Shown: positions 35,798 to 44,972 of the stretch, piece by piece
Position numbering within the stretch: the first letter of the stretch is position 1
Layout of the letters: each line of letters starts with the position of its first letter
NCBI GenBank assembly: GCA_947504725.1
Contig: CANNHN010000003.1
Location: 276,945-340,944 of the forward strand
Length of the DNA stretch: 64,000 bases
Reading direction: 5' to 3'
DNA from: Bacteroidota bacterium
GTDB lineage: Bacteria; Bacteroidota; Bacteroidia; 2-12-FULL-35-15
The notes under the pieces: generated by a model
What the model was told of the DNA's origin: nothing
What the model saw: the letters and a program-made list of their open reading frames with translations, nothing else
The model's database searches: none
Made by a program: the position numbers and the translations under genes

Positions 35798-37488
35798 TGT
35801 CTAATAAGAGAAACAAAAAACGAGATTTATTAGCACTTGGTTTGGCAATAGCCTTACTGATGATGATTAATTATGTCGGCTCGTTCGTGTTTCACCGATT
35901 CGATTTAACGACTGAAAAACGCTACACTTTATCGGACGCTACTAAAAATTTATTGAAAAATTTAAATGATGTTGTTTTTGTTAAAGTGTATTTGGAAGGT
36001 GAATTTCCAGCTGGATTTAAGCGTTTAAGAAACGAAACAAAAGAGATGTTGGATGAATTTAGAGCCTATTCAGATAATAATATTGAATATGAATTTATTA
36101 ATCCATCAGCAAATTCAGATAAAAAAATTCAAAATGAAGTTCATAAGCAACTTTATGAAAAAGGCCTTGACCCTACTAATTTAGAGGTTAAAGACGAAAG
36201 TGGAACTTCTCAGCAAATTATTTTCCCCGGAGCTCTCGTTACTTATAAAGGTCATGAATTGTCATGGCAATTGTTGAAAACGCAAATGGGGCAATCGCCC
36301 GAAGCGCAATTGAATAATTCGATTCAATCTTTGGAATACGAGTTTGCAAGTTGTATTAGAAATTTAAGTGTGAATGTTCGGCCGGAAATTGCTTTTGTTG
36401 CTGGTCATGATGAATTGGATACTCTGGCAGTTCAAGATATAGCAGATGCTTTGAGCGAGTTTTATACAATAAAAAGAGTGGAAATAAATTCGCAATTAAA
36501 TTCATTGAAAAAATTTGATGCAATAATTGTTGCTCAACCTGATTCTTCGTTTACTGATAAAGATAAATTTATCATCGATCAGTTTATCATGAAAGGTGGG
36601 AAAGCATTGTGGTTGATAGATCCTTTGTATACGAGTCCTGATAGTTTACGCAGAAACGGTGGTACACTTTCTGTTCCTTATAATTTGCGACTAGATGATA
36701 TGCTTTTTAAATATGGAGTCAGAATAAATCCTGATTTAATAGTAGACATGCAGTCTTCAATGATACCTGTGAATGTAGCTATGCGAGGACAACCAGCAAA
36801 TATTCAAATGAAACCTTGGATTTTCTCTCCATTGATATTGCCCGTTGGGAAACATCCAATTGTAAAAAACTTAGATGTCATAAAAATGGATTTTGTTTCC
36901 AGTATTGATACAGTTGCTTCAAAAGGAATACAAAAAACAATTTTATTGCAATCGTCAAAATATTCAAAATCGATTCTTTCTCCTGTTAGGGTCGATTTAC
37001 GAATGGTGAATATGCCTCAGGATGAAAAACGCTTTAATAATCCATATAGAAATGTAGCTGTATTGTTAGAAGGGAAATTTGAGTCGCTTTATAAAAATCA
37101 TTTGGATCCTAAAATTGCAAAAGATAGCGCTATTGGTTTTAAAGAAGATGGTGTTAAAACAAAAATGATTGTAATTTCAGATGGTGATGCAATTCGAAAC
37201 GATATTGATTATCGTTCACAAAAAAAACTGCCTTTAGGATATGATAAGTACACAAATCAAACCTATGGTAACAAAAATTTTATTTTGAATTGTGTGAATT
37301 ATTTATGTGATGATTCAGGATTAATTGGTGTTCGCGCACGTGAATTAACATTGCGCTTGTTGGATAAGAAAAAACTAAAAAATGAACGACTTAAATGGCA
37401 GTTAATGAATACTGGCTTGCCATTGCTTGCATTACTTGTGTTCGGCATTATTTATAATATCAGACGTAAACGCAAATACTCTTCCTAA
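35797..37488 (+). CDS. gldG: Gliding-motility-associated ABC transporter substrate-binding protein GldG
   Basis: 563 residues from the ATG at 35797 in the gldF TAATG overlap. One N-terminal helix (LALGLAIALLMMINYVGSFV), the family segment HRFDLTTEKRYTLSDATKNLL, a large ABC-type extracytoplasmic domain with IAFVAGHDELD and GGKALWLIDP, and a C-terminal helix followed by RRKRKYSS. It overlaps the next gene by TAATG. Its order with gldF and DUF4340 is standard in Bacteroidota. Confidence 0.92.
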   Translation: MSNKRNKKRDLLALGLAIALLMMINYVGSFVFHRFDLTTEKRYTLSDATKNLLKNLNDVVFVKVYLEGEFPAGFKRLRNETKEMLDEFRAYSDNNIEYEFINPSANSDKKIQNEVHKQLYEKGLDPTNLEVKDESGTSQQIIFPGALVTYKGHELSWQLLKTQMGQSPEAQLNNSIQSLEYEFASCIRNLSVNVRPEIAFVAGHDELDTLAVQDIADALSEFYTIKRVEINSQLNSLKKFDAIIVAQPDSSFTDKDKFIIDQFIMKGGKALWLIDPLYTSPDSLRRNGGTLSVPYNLRLDDMLFKYGVRINPDLIVDMQSSMIPVNVAMRGQPANIQMKPWIFSPLILPVGKHPIVKNLDVIKMDFVSSIDTVASKGIQKTILLQSSKYSKSILSPVRVDLRMVNMPQDEKRFNNPYRNVAVLLEGKFESLYKNHLDPKIAKDSAIGFKEDGVKTKMIVISDGDAIRNDIDYRSQKKLPLGYDKYTNQTYGNKNFILNCVNYLCDDSGLIGVRARELTLRLLDKKKLKNERLKWQLMNTGLPLLALLVFGIIYNIRRKRKYSS

Positions 37489-38567
37489 TGGCTAAAAAAA
37501 ATAGAATAGCAATCATTCTGGTTATAATTATGGGTTCCCTTACATTTTGGTTTGTTTCCAATAATAGAAAAGGGACACTTAGTGCAGAAATGAAAAATTT
37601 TGCCGTAAAGGATACTGCATCGATTAACAAAATATTTTTAGCTGATAAAAATGGCCGTACGTTAACGTTAGAAAAAAGTGATAAAGGAAGATGGACCGTG
37701 AATGGAAAGTATGGAGTTCGGATGGATGCTTTGGAAACATTGCTAGAAACGATCATGCGAATAGATGTGAAAGAGCCCGTTGGAAAAAAAGCGCATGATA
37801 ACGTAATGAAACGATTGGCTGCTAAAGCTGTAAAGTGTGAAATCTATCAAAACGGAGAATTGACGAAAGCTTATTATGTTGGTACCGAAACTCAAAAAAT
37901 GACAGGCACGTTTATGATTATGATTGATGTTGATAATATGGAAACAATGGAGCGTCCTTTCATTACTTACATTCCGGGTTTCGAAGGGTATTTGACTACA
38001 CGATATTTTACCGAAGAAAAAGGATGGAGAGATCGTACAATGTATCAATATAAACCAAATGAAATTAAGTCAGTTCGTATGGAAGTGCCTTTTAATCCAA
38101 CGTTTGGATACGAATTGACTGTTAAAGGAAACAACGATTATGAAATCAAAATGTTGGCTGATAATAAAATTGTTTCAAATGTTGATCCTCTAGCTGTAAA
38201 ACAGTATTTGTCGTATTTTCAAATTCTGAGTTTCGAAAGTTTTGAAGTTGACTTGAAACAAAATCAGATAGATTCTGTATTGAAATCGCAACCTATTAAT
38301 ATTTTAACAGTTACTGATAAAGATGGCAAAACGAATAAAGTGAAGTTTTATGCTCGGAAACCTAAAAAAGATGTTTATGGCAAAGATGGTCTTCTTTTGA
38401 AATTTGATGAAGAGAGAATGGATGCATTAATGGACAATGGGCTTGATTTTGTAATGGTTCAGTTCTATATGTTTGGTAAAGTAATGCCCCCAGTGGATTA
38501 TTTTATAAAAGGAGGTCCGCAAACTCCTCAGGCAGTTAGTCTTCCTGTAAATAAGCCAAAAGCTTAA
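37488..38567 (+). CDS. DUF4340 domain protein, partner of GldFG
   Basis: 359 residues, with an N-terminal membrane anchor (IAIILVIIMGSLTFWFVSNN) and a periplasmic part with DUF4340 character (SINKIFLADKNGRTLTLEKSDKGRWTVNG). It overlaps gldG by TAATG, and this three-gene unit ahead of dnaN is typical. The molecular role is not established; coupling suggests that it works with the GldFG transporter. Confidence 0.85.
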   Translation: MAKKNRIAIILVIIMGSLTFWFVSNNRKGTLSAEMKNFAVKDTASINKIFLADKNGRTLTLEKSDKGRWTVNGKYGVRMDALETLLETIMRIDVKEPVGKKAHDNVMKRLAAKAVKCEIYQNGELTKAYYVGTETQKMTGTFMIMIDVDNMETMERPFITYIPGFEGYLTTRYFTEEKGWRDRTMYQYKPNEIKSVRMEVPFNPTFGYELTVKGNNDYEIKMLADNKIVSNVDPLAVKQYLSYFQILSFESFEVDLKQNQIDSVLKSQPINILTVTDKDGKTNKVKFYARKPKKDVYGKDGLLLKFDEERMDALMDNGLDFVMVQFYMFGKVMPPVDYFIKGGPQTPQAVSLPVNKPKA

Positions 38568-38592
38568 GTATTTTTATTAACCAAAATAGTAG

Positions 38593-38620
38593 AAAGTCCC
38601 TGAAAACAGGGACTTTTTTT
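38593..38620 (+). terminator. Terminator of the gldF operon
   Basis: AAAGTCCCTG and CAGGGACTTT form a 10-bp stem with a four-base loop, followed by a run of T. It separates the gld operon from dnaN. Confidence 0.9.
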
Positions 38621-38677
38621 GTTAAAAAGTTGGTTGAAACTAAAGTTTTAAACAGCCCTTTTTTTTGTTTTAATATT

Positions 38678-38685
38678 TATATTTG
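38678..38685 (+). promoter_or_regulatory. -7-like element TATATTTG upstream of dnaN
   Basis: An exact TAnnTTTG match 40 bases before the dnaN ATG. A TTTG lies only ten bases upstream, too close for a standard -33. Confidence 0.4.
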
Positions 38686-38724
38686 TGTATTAAGAAATCT
38701 AAAAATCTATTAAACTAGCTAGAT

Positions 38725-39846
38725 ATGAAATTCATTGTTTCCAGTACTTCATTATTAAAACAATTACAAGCCATTAGTGGTGTGTTAAATTCAAATAACG
38801 CATTACCAATTTTAGATAATTTTTTATTCGAAATTGAAAAAGGACAATTGAAAATTTCTGCATCTGATTTGGAAACGACAATGACAACTTCTATTAGCAT
38901 CGAATCTAAAGATTCAGGAAGTATTGCTGTTCCTGCTAAGTTATTGTTGGATACATTAAAAACATTCGCTGATCAGCCATTAACATTCTCTGTTGATGAT
39001 AAAAAATATGGAATCGAAATTATTTCTGATTATGGTAAATATAAATTAACTGGACACAATGGTGAAGAGTTTCCAAAATTACCTGCTTTAGAATCCGGTT
39101 CATCTTTGGATATGGATGCAAGTGTTTTAGCATCTGCTATCAACAAAACAATTTTTGCAACAGGAAACGATGAATTGCGCCCAGTAATGTCAGGTGTTTT
39201 TTGTCAATTAGCTACCGATAGTATTACGTTTGTTGCAACAGATGCACATAAATTAGTGCGTTACCGCAGAACAGATGCAAAAGCAAAAGCTGCAGCTTCG
39301 TTTATCATTCCAAAAAAGCCTTTGAATTTGCTGAAAAACACATTGGCTAGTGTTAGCGGAAATGTAAAAATTGAATACAATAACACCAATGCATTTTTCT
39401 CTTTTGAAAACACAAATTTAATTTGTCGTTTAATTGATGGAAAATATCCAAACTATGAAGCAGTTATTCCAAAAGAAAATCCAAATAAATTAACAGTTGA
39501 TCGTGTTTCTTTCTTGAGCTCTATCAAACGTGTTTCTATTTTCTCTAACAAAACAACTCATCAAGTGCGCTTGAAAATTGCCGGAAGTGAATTAAGTATT
39601 TCTGCTGAAGATCTTGATTTCGCTAACGAAGCAAGTGAGCGTTTGACTTGTCAGTATGGTGGGGAAGATATGGAAATTGGATTTAACTCTAAGTTTTTAG
39701 CAGAAATGTTGAGCAATATGGGTTGTGAAAATGTAAATTTAGAAATGAGCGCTCCTAATCGAGCTGGAATTTTATTGCCAACTGAAAAAGACAACGCAGG
39801 TGAAGATGTATTGATGTTGGTGATGCCAGTTATGTTGAATAGCTAA
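38725..39846 (+). CDS. dnaN: DNA polymerase III subunit beta (sliding clamp)
   Basis: 373 residues, normal clamp length, with three repeated domains. Signatures include NALPILDNFLFE, SDLETTMTTSI, RPVMSGVFCQL, ATDAHKLVRYR and the C-terminal VLMLVMPVMLNS. It forms the dimeric ring that tethers DNA polymerase III. It lies after the gldF-gldG-DUF4340 unit, separated by a terminator, and is followed by its own terminator. Confidence 0.97.
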   Translation: MKFIVSSTSLLKQLQAISGVLNSNNALPILDNFLFEIEKGQLKISASDLETTMTTSISIESKDSGSIAVPAKLLLDTLKTFADQPLTFSVDDKKYGIEIISDYGKYKLTGHNGEEFPKLPALESGSSLDMDASVLASAINKTIFATGNDELRPVMSGVFCQLATDSITFVATDAHKLVRYRRTDAKAKAAASFIIPKKPLNLLKNTLASVSGNVKIEYNNTNAFFSFENTNLICRLIDGKYPNYEAVIPKENPNKLTVDRVSFLSSIKRVSIFSNKTTHQVRLKIAGSELSISAEDLDFANEASERLTCQYGGEDMEIGFNSKFLAEMLSNMGCENVNLEMSAPNRAGILLPTEKDNAGEDVLMLVMPVMLNS

Positions 39847-39877
39847 TACGAATTACTGATTTTTCCGAATAACGAAT

Positions 39878-39910
39878 AAATGCCACTTCTTTTGGAGTGG
39901 CATTTTTATT
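39878..39910 (+). terminator. Terminator of dnaN
   Basis: AAATGCCACT and AGTGGCATTT form a 10-bp stem with an eight-base loop followed by TTATTT. Confidence 0.85.
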
Positions 39911-39971
39911 TCTGAGCCAATTCTCTCTACGATGTTTTCGGGGGAGGAGTCGAGGAGAATTGTATCGGAGC

Positions 39972-40053
39972 GTCATTGCGAGTCCCGCCTTTCGAGGGAT
40001 GTGGCAATCTCACCATTGGATGGGGAGAGATTGCTTCGCTTTACTAGTAATGA
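39972..40053. repeat. GTCATTGCGAG...GCAATCTC / GAGATTGC...TAATGA repeat
   Basis: An imperfect 82-bp inverted repeat: GCAATCTC (40004-40011) pairs with GAGATTGC (40027-40034), and the outer TCATTGCG is partly matched by TAATGA. It resembles the dispersed GTCATTGCGAG family of many Bacteroidota genomes. The 68-aa track ORF over it is an artefact. Confidence 0.7.
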
Positions 40054-40099
40054 TGATCCTGAAATACGGTATTCAATTTATTTTTACTAAATTTATGGT

Positions 40100-41212
40100 A
40101 TGAAAAAACTACTACTTCACGTCTTCATTTTATTTACGACAATCGCATCAGCGCAAACAACAATAATCGATAGCATTTTCTCTGGTGGAATCTATCGTAA
40201 TTATAGAGTTTATATTCCTGCAGCTTATACAGGAACAACCGCTCGGCCTCTAGTATTTGATTTACATGGTTATACTTCTAGTGCAATTGCTGAACAAGGA
40301 TATTCTAATTTTATGCCCATTGCTGATACGGCAAACGTAATTTTTGTTTATCCAAACGGTACATTAGATGGTAGTAGTCAGCCCTATTGGAATGCAGGGT
40401 TTGGCACTACGATGGATGATATTGGATTTATTTCCAATTTGATTGATACTTTGTTGACGCAATACAATATCGATGCAAATTGTGTATACTCTTGTGGAAT
40501 GAGTAATGGCGGTTATATGAGTCATACTTTAGCTTGCGAATTAAGTAATAAAATTGCAGCCATTGCTTCTGTAACTGGAAGTATGACCACTTTTCAAAAT
40601 TTAACATGTTCTCCAAATCGCCCAGTTCCTGTGATGCAAATTAGTGGAAATGCAGATGGAACAGTTTCTTATGGTGGAGGATCAGGCTCTATGGGAATCG
40701 ATGCTTTGGTAAGTTATTGGGTCACAAATAATGCTTGTAATCCAACTCCTGTTTTTACAAATGTGCCGAATATTAGTTTAACAGATGGTTGTACTGCAGA
40801 GCATTATGTTTATAATGGCGGAACAAATGGCTCAACTTGCGAGAAATATAAAATCATTGGTGGCGGGCACACTTGGCCAGGTTCTCCTTTTACAATTGGT
40901 GTTACCAATCAGGATTTTAAAGCATCTGAAAAAATTTGGTTGTTCTTTAGAAAGTATAAATTGAATCAGTTGACAGGGATAAATGATTTGCAAAATATAG
41001 ATAATATAAAATTATATCCAAACCCTGCTACAAACATTGTTACTATTGAGGGAGAGAATATTTCTTCTGTAATGATTTTTGATATGAATGGAAAAGTAGT
41101 TGTTGAAACAACACAAAAGCAAATAGACATTACTGCTTTAGCAAAAGGTGTTTATTCTGTTGTTGTGATTTCAGATAAGAACAGAAGTGTGAAGAAATTA
41201 GTTAAGATGTAA
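40100..41212 (+). CDS. Secreted PHB-depolymerase/esterase (CE1-like) with T9SS sorting domain
   Basis: 370 residues: signal peptide (to IASAQ), an alpha/beta-hydrolase of the LpqC/PHB-depolymerase type (~20-290) and a T9SS C-terminal domain starting at LYPNPATNIVTIEGE. The nucleophile Ser is in GMSNGGYMS, and the catalytic His is likely in GGGHTWPG. Members cleave polyhydroxybutyrate, feruloyl or acetyl esters; the true substrate is unknown. The stop codon directly abuts the stop of the convergent peroxidase gene, with no intervening terminator. Confidence 0.85.
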   Translation: MKKLLLHVFILFTTIASAQTTIIDSIFSGGIYRNYRVYIPAAYTGTTARPLVFDLHGYTSSAIAEQGYSNFMPIADTANVIFVYPNGTLDGSSQPYWNAGFGTTMDDIGFISNLIDTLLTQYNIDANCVYSCGMSNGGYMSHTLACELSNKIAAIASVTGSMTTFQNLTCSPNRPVPVMQISGNADGTVSYGGGSGSMGIDALVSYWVTNNACNPTPVFTNVPNISLTDGCTAEHYVYNGGTNGSTCEKYKIIGGGHTWPGSPFTIGVTNQDFKASEKIWLFFRKYKLNQLTGINDLQNIDNIKLYPNPATNIVTIEGENISSVMIFDMNGKVVVETTQKQIDITALAKGVYSVVVISDKNRSVKKLVKM

Positions 41213-41761
41213 TTATAACATTTTAACTATCTCATTACTCATAGGGTTGACAGCGGAAGAATAATATTTTACCAATTCTCCTTTATCGTTGATTAAGTAT
41301 TTGCAGAAGTTCCAGGTTGGGGCTTCTGTATTCCAGCCATTTTGTTTCTCATCTTTCAGCCAATTATACAATGGATTGTCTTTCACATCTACTTTTTCAA
41401 AAAGCTGAAATGTAACTCCAAAGTTTTTTCTACAAAAAGCGCCAATTTCAATATTACTTCCTGGCTCTTGTCCGCCAAAATTATTTGCTGGAAATCCCAA
41501 TATCGTTATTTTGTTTCCATGGGTTTCATGAAGGTTTTGCAATTCATCGTATTGTGGCGTGTAACCACATTCGGAAGCGGTATTTACAAGAAGCACCTTT
41601 TTTCCTTTATAGATTGAGAAATCAATTTCTTTACCATCTATAGATTTTAATTTAAAATCATAAAATGATTTAGCAGTTGCAGGCATGTTTATGTTTTTTG
41701 GTCGTGTTGAAACTCCTTTCGGAGAAAATAGTTTTAGTAAAAGGTATTTTAATTTTTTCAT
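41213..41761 (-). CDS. Glutathione peroxidase family protein
   Basis: 182 residues from the ATG at 41761 (MKKLKYLLLK); the track adds 12 leader codons. A short basic-hydrophobic N-terminus precedes the GPx fold. The catalytic tetrad is seen as Cys in NTASECGYTPQY (Cys instead of selenocysteine), Gln in FPANNFGGQEPGS and Trp-Asn in PTWNFCKY. Such Cys enzymes usually use thioredoxin to reduce peroxides. The gene ends flush against the esterase gene on the opposite strand. Confidence 0.92.
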   Translation of the reverse strand: MKKLKYLLLKLFSPKGVSTRPKNINMPATAKSFYDFKLKSIDGKEIDFSIYKGKKVLLVNTASECGYTPQYDELQNLHETHGNKITILGFPANNFGGQEPGSNIEIGAFCRKNFGVTFQLFEKVDVKDNPLYNWLKDEKQNGWNTEAPTWNFCKYLINDKGELVKYYSSAVNPMSNEIVKML

Positions 41762-41829
41762 AAAATTATATTGTGATGCATTATTTAAACAAAACAATTG
41801 AACTGAATTTTTGTTTAAATTAGAAGCTG

Positions 41830-44265
41830 CTATTCTACAATTCTCAGCTTCGCAAATTTTATTAATAATTGTTTTTGTCCTATTCCATCAAAAAAGATAG
41901 TAGCTTTATTATTCGGGAACTCTCCATCCATACTCACTACTTTCCCGCTTCCAAAACGATCATGTTGAACGTGCATTCCTACATTTAAGTCTCGCAAACT
42001 CTCTGTATCAAAGTCGGATGTGTTTTTAGAAGCTTTGTTTACTTTCACCAATTTTTTCCCCATTACTTGTCGCTGCACAAATGTTTCTTTCGGTTTAGTT
42101 TGAGATGTTTGCAACTTTGGTTTTACAGAATATTCTTCGTCACCAAACATTCGTCCATTATTTTCTGCTGGCAATTGCAAGTATTTTGAATCGAGTTCTT
42201 CAATGAATCGGCTAGGTTCACTATAAATTAAATTCCCCCAGCGGTAACGGGAAGTAGAGTAGGAGATTGTTACTCGTTTTTCTGCTCTCGTTAATGCAAC
42301 GTAAAATAATCTGCGTTCTTCTTCCAAGTCTGCACGGTCGGTTAGCGACATCTGTGAAGGGAATAAATTTTCTTCCAACCCAACAATGTAAACGAAAGGA
42401 AACTCCAATCCTTTGGCTGAGTGAATAGTCATCAATACCACTTTGTTTTTATCTTCTTCGGTTTCGTTCTTCTTGTCAGTATCCGTCATCAATGCAATGT
42501 CTTGCATAAAAACGTTCAAAGTTGAATTAGGTTTTAATTCCGAATCACTTGCAACTATATCATCCCCAAATAATAATCCTTTTTCTTCCTCTTCACTTTT
42601 TGTTTTTATCTTTTGATTTTCTTCTCTTTCGAGCTGATTTTCTATTTCGGTTTCATCTAGAATAATTTCTATTTCCGTCTCTGTAAACTCTTTCAATCCG
42701 TTCAACAATTCCTGAATATTCTCATGTCTGCTTACACCTTCGGGAGATTTATCAGCATACAAGTCTTTTAAAATACCTGAGTGAATGGCAATGTGTTGTC
42801 CTAAATCATAAGCATTTTGTGTTTTCAATTGTGCAGAAAAACTCTTTATCATTGTTGCAAACTCGTCTACTTTTGTTTTTGCACCCGCATTTAATCCAAT
42901 ATCAAATTCATTGATATTATCTATTACTTTCCATAGACTGATATTGTGGTCGTTCGCAGCAATAACGATCTTTTCCAATGTGGTATCACCAATTCCGCGA
43001 GCAGGATAATTGATGATTCGTTTTAATGCTTCTTCATCGCTGTTGTTAATTGTTAGTCGATAATATGCTAATAGATCTTTGATCTCTTTTCTTTGGTAAA
43101 ACGACAATCCGCCATAAATTCTATACGCAATATTTTGTCTGCGCAAAGCTTCCTCCATTGCTCTAGATTGAGCATTGGTTCTATATAAAATAGCAAAATC
43201 GCGATTATGTGCTTGCTCATTCATCTTTGTTTCAAAAATGGAATTTGCAACAAAGTTTCCTTCTGAATTATCGCTTTCTGTTTTTACAACTTTAATAATA
43301 TCACCTTCAATATTTTCGGTGAAAACATTTTTTTTAAGTTGGTCTTTATTTTTCGCGATAACAGAATTTGCAGCTCCAACAATGTTTTTAGTAGAGCGAT
43401 AATTTTGTTCGAGTTTGAAAATTTTTAATTCAGGATAATCTTTTTCAAAATTTAAAATGTTTTGAATCGTTGCTCCACGAAAAGCATAAATACTTTGAGC
43501 ATCATCTCCTACAACACAAATATTTCGAAATGCTGCAGCTAATTGTTTAACAATTAAATATTGTGAAAAATTGGTATCCTGGTACTCATCTACCAAAATA
43601 TACTTGAACTTATGTTGGTATTTGTGAAGTACAGCAGGAAAATCGCGTAAAAGAACATTGGTATTGAAAAGTAAATCGTCAAAATCCATTGCTCCAGCTT
43701 TAAAACAGCGGTTTCGGTAAATTTCATAAATAATTCCCATTTTAGGTTTGGCGGATTGGCGATCCTCCTCCTGAATTTGAGCATTATTTAAATAGGATTG
43801 AGCTGAAATTAGGTTGTTTTTTGCCGATGAAATACGGGATAAAACAACCCCTGGTTTGTAGATTTTATCATCCAAACCTTGCTCTTTTAGGATGGTTTTT
43901 ATTAAACTTTTGGCGTCATCGGTATCATAAATGGTAAAATTTGGTGGATAACCTATTTTTTCTGCTTCACTGCGCAAAATCCTAGCAAAAACAGAGTGAA
44001 ATGTGCCCATCCAAAGATTTTTTGCTTCACTTGCCCCAACTATTTTGGCAATCCGCTCTTTCATCTCTTTAGCTGCCTTATTGGTAAAGGTCAAGGAAAG
44101 GATATTAAAAGGGTCAGCCCCTTTTTTCATTAAATGCGCAATTCTGTAAGTCAAAACACGGGTTTTCCCAGAACCAGCACCAGCAATAATCATAACAGGG
44201 CCTTCTGTGCACTCAACTGCCTCTCTTTGTATCGGATTTAGCTCTTCTAAATACGTTTTTGACAT
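41830..44265 (-). CDS. ATP-dependent DNA helicase, UvrD/PcrA type
   Basis: 811 residues from the ATG at 44265 (MSKTYLEELNPIQREAVE); the track uses a TTG four codons upstream. SF1A motifs are present: AGAGSGKTRVLTYRI (Walker A), LVDEYQDTNFSQ (II), VVGDDAQSIYAFRGA (III), LEQNYRST (IV), MTIHSAKGLEFPFVYIVGLE (V) and YVALTRAEKRV (VI). The C-terminal region ends in a Tudor-like segment (MHVQHDRFGSGKVV), usual in PcrA/UvrD. It is involved in repair and removal of RecA or RNA polymerase. Confidence 0.95.
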   Translation of the reverse strand: MSKTYLEELNPIQREAVECTEGPVMIIAGAGSGKTRVLTYRIAHLMKKGADPFNILSLTFTNKAAKEMKERIAKIVGASEAKNLWMGTFHSVFARILRSEAEKIGYPPNFTIYDTDDAKSLIKTILKEQGLDDKIYKPGVVLSRISSAKNNLISAQSYLNNAQIQEEDRQSAKPKMGIIYEIYRNRCFKAGAMDFDDLLFNTNVLLRDFPAVLHKYQHKFKYILVDEYQDTNFSQYLIVKQLAAAFRNICVVGDDAQSIYAFRGATIQNILNFEKDYPELKIFKLEQNYRSTKNIVGAANSVIAKNKDQLKKNVFTENIEGDIIKVVKTESDNSEGNFVANSIFETKMNEQAHNRDFAILYRTNAQSRAMEEALRRQNIAYRIYGGLSFYQRKEIKDLLAYYRLTINNSDEEALKRIINYPARGIGDTTLEKIVIAANDHNISLWKVIDNINEFDIGLNAGAKTKVDEFATMIKSFSAQLKTQNAYDLGQHIAIHSGILKDLYADKSPEGVSRHENIQELLNGLKEFTETEIEIILDETEIENQLEREENQKIKTKSEEEEKGLLFGDDIVASDSELKPNSTLNVFMQDIALMTDTDKKNETEEDKNKVVLMTIHSAKGLEFPFVYIVGLEENLFPSQMSLTDRADLEEERRLFYVALTRAEKRVTISYSTSRYRWGNLIYSEPSRFIEELDSKYLQLPAENNGRMFGDEEYSVKPKLQTSQTKPKETFVQRQVMGKKLVKVNKASKNTSDFDTESLRDLNVGMHVQHDRFGSGKVVSMDGEFPNNKATIFFDGIGQKQLLIKFAKLRIVE

Positions 44266-44476
44266 AATTTTCTCCAATTTTGAACAAAAATAAGCTAAAA
44301 TTTAAGCTAAAAAGCAGATTTTGCAGGGTGTTGAAAAGTAATAATTGCATTTTTTTTTGTTCATGCAACTTTTGGCTTTAAATAGGCGTCTGCTTATTAG
44401 AAATCAATAATTTTTTTTCGTAATCAATATAATTAGTAAATTAGTCAGATATTAAATTAATAACAAAATCAAAAAG

Positions 44477-44896
44477 ATGAAAAAACTTATCTATTCACTA
44501 GCAGTTACATTTTTAATGGGATTATCGGTTAACGCTTTTGCGCAAAAAGTTACACCTCCTGCGACAATGGCATATATAAACACTAAAACAGCTAAAAAAC
44601 CTGTAGATGATAAAATGGCTATTGTTACTTTTCAATTAAACAATATCACATCTCAAGAAATTGCTGATAAGTACAAAACGGCTTTTGGTAAAAATCAAAG
44701 AGTAGAGGTTACATCTGTTAAGCTTGAAAAAGGCAACATGTGCACTTTTTCTCTTAAAATGGAAAAGGTAGGAACATTAGAATTGTTGCAAAATATGTTT
44801 ACAAAAATTAAAGTTGCTTCTGTAACTGTTGATGGAACAGTAACACCAACAAAAGATCTTTTGAAGTTAAAAAAGAGCAACACTACTAAGAAATAA
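44477..44896 (+). CDS. Small secreted protein, paralogue of the 63096 gene
   Basis: 139 residues with a signal peptide (to VNAFAQ). The mature part has a ferredoxin-like rhythm: VTFQLNNITSQEIADKYKT, then CTFSLKM, then LLQNMFTKIKVASVTVDGT. The second half aligns by eye with the 63096 protein (LQKTFTYLGVPSVYFDTD), and both share LSVNAFAQ at the signal end. No catalytic motif is seen and the function is unknown. It marks the left edge of the accessory island and is followed by a terminator. Confidence 0.7.
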   Translation: MKKLIYSLAVTFLMGLSVNAFAQKVTPPATMAYINTKTAKKPVDDKMAIVTFQLNNITSQEIADKYKTAFGKNQRVEVTSVKLEKGNMCTFSLKMEKVGTLELLQNMFTKIKVASVTVDGTVTPTKDLLKLKKSNTTKK

Positions 44897-44916
44897 TAAG
44901 ATTCTTATAATATTAT

Positions 44917-44957
44917 AAAATGGGTATTACAGTAATGTAATTCCCATTTTATTTTTT
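44917..44957 (+). terminator. Terminator of the small secreted gene
   Basis: AAAATGGG(T)ATTAC and GTAAT(T)CCCATTTT form a long stem with one T-T mismatch, followed by ATTTTTTA. Confidence 0.85.
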
Positions 44958-44972
44958 ATACACTTCATATTT

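Noticed and set aside
35048-38567. Proof of gliding motility
   Set aside because: GldFG and DUF4340 are also found in non-motile Bacteroidota; GldA and the other gld genes are not in the window.
39897-40103. 68-aa ORF after dnaN
   Set aside because: It is made of the terminator and the GTCATTGCGAG repeat; no protein character.
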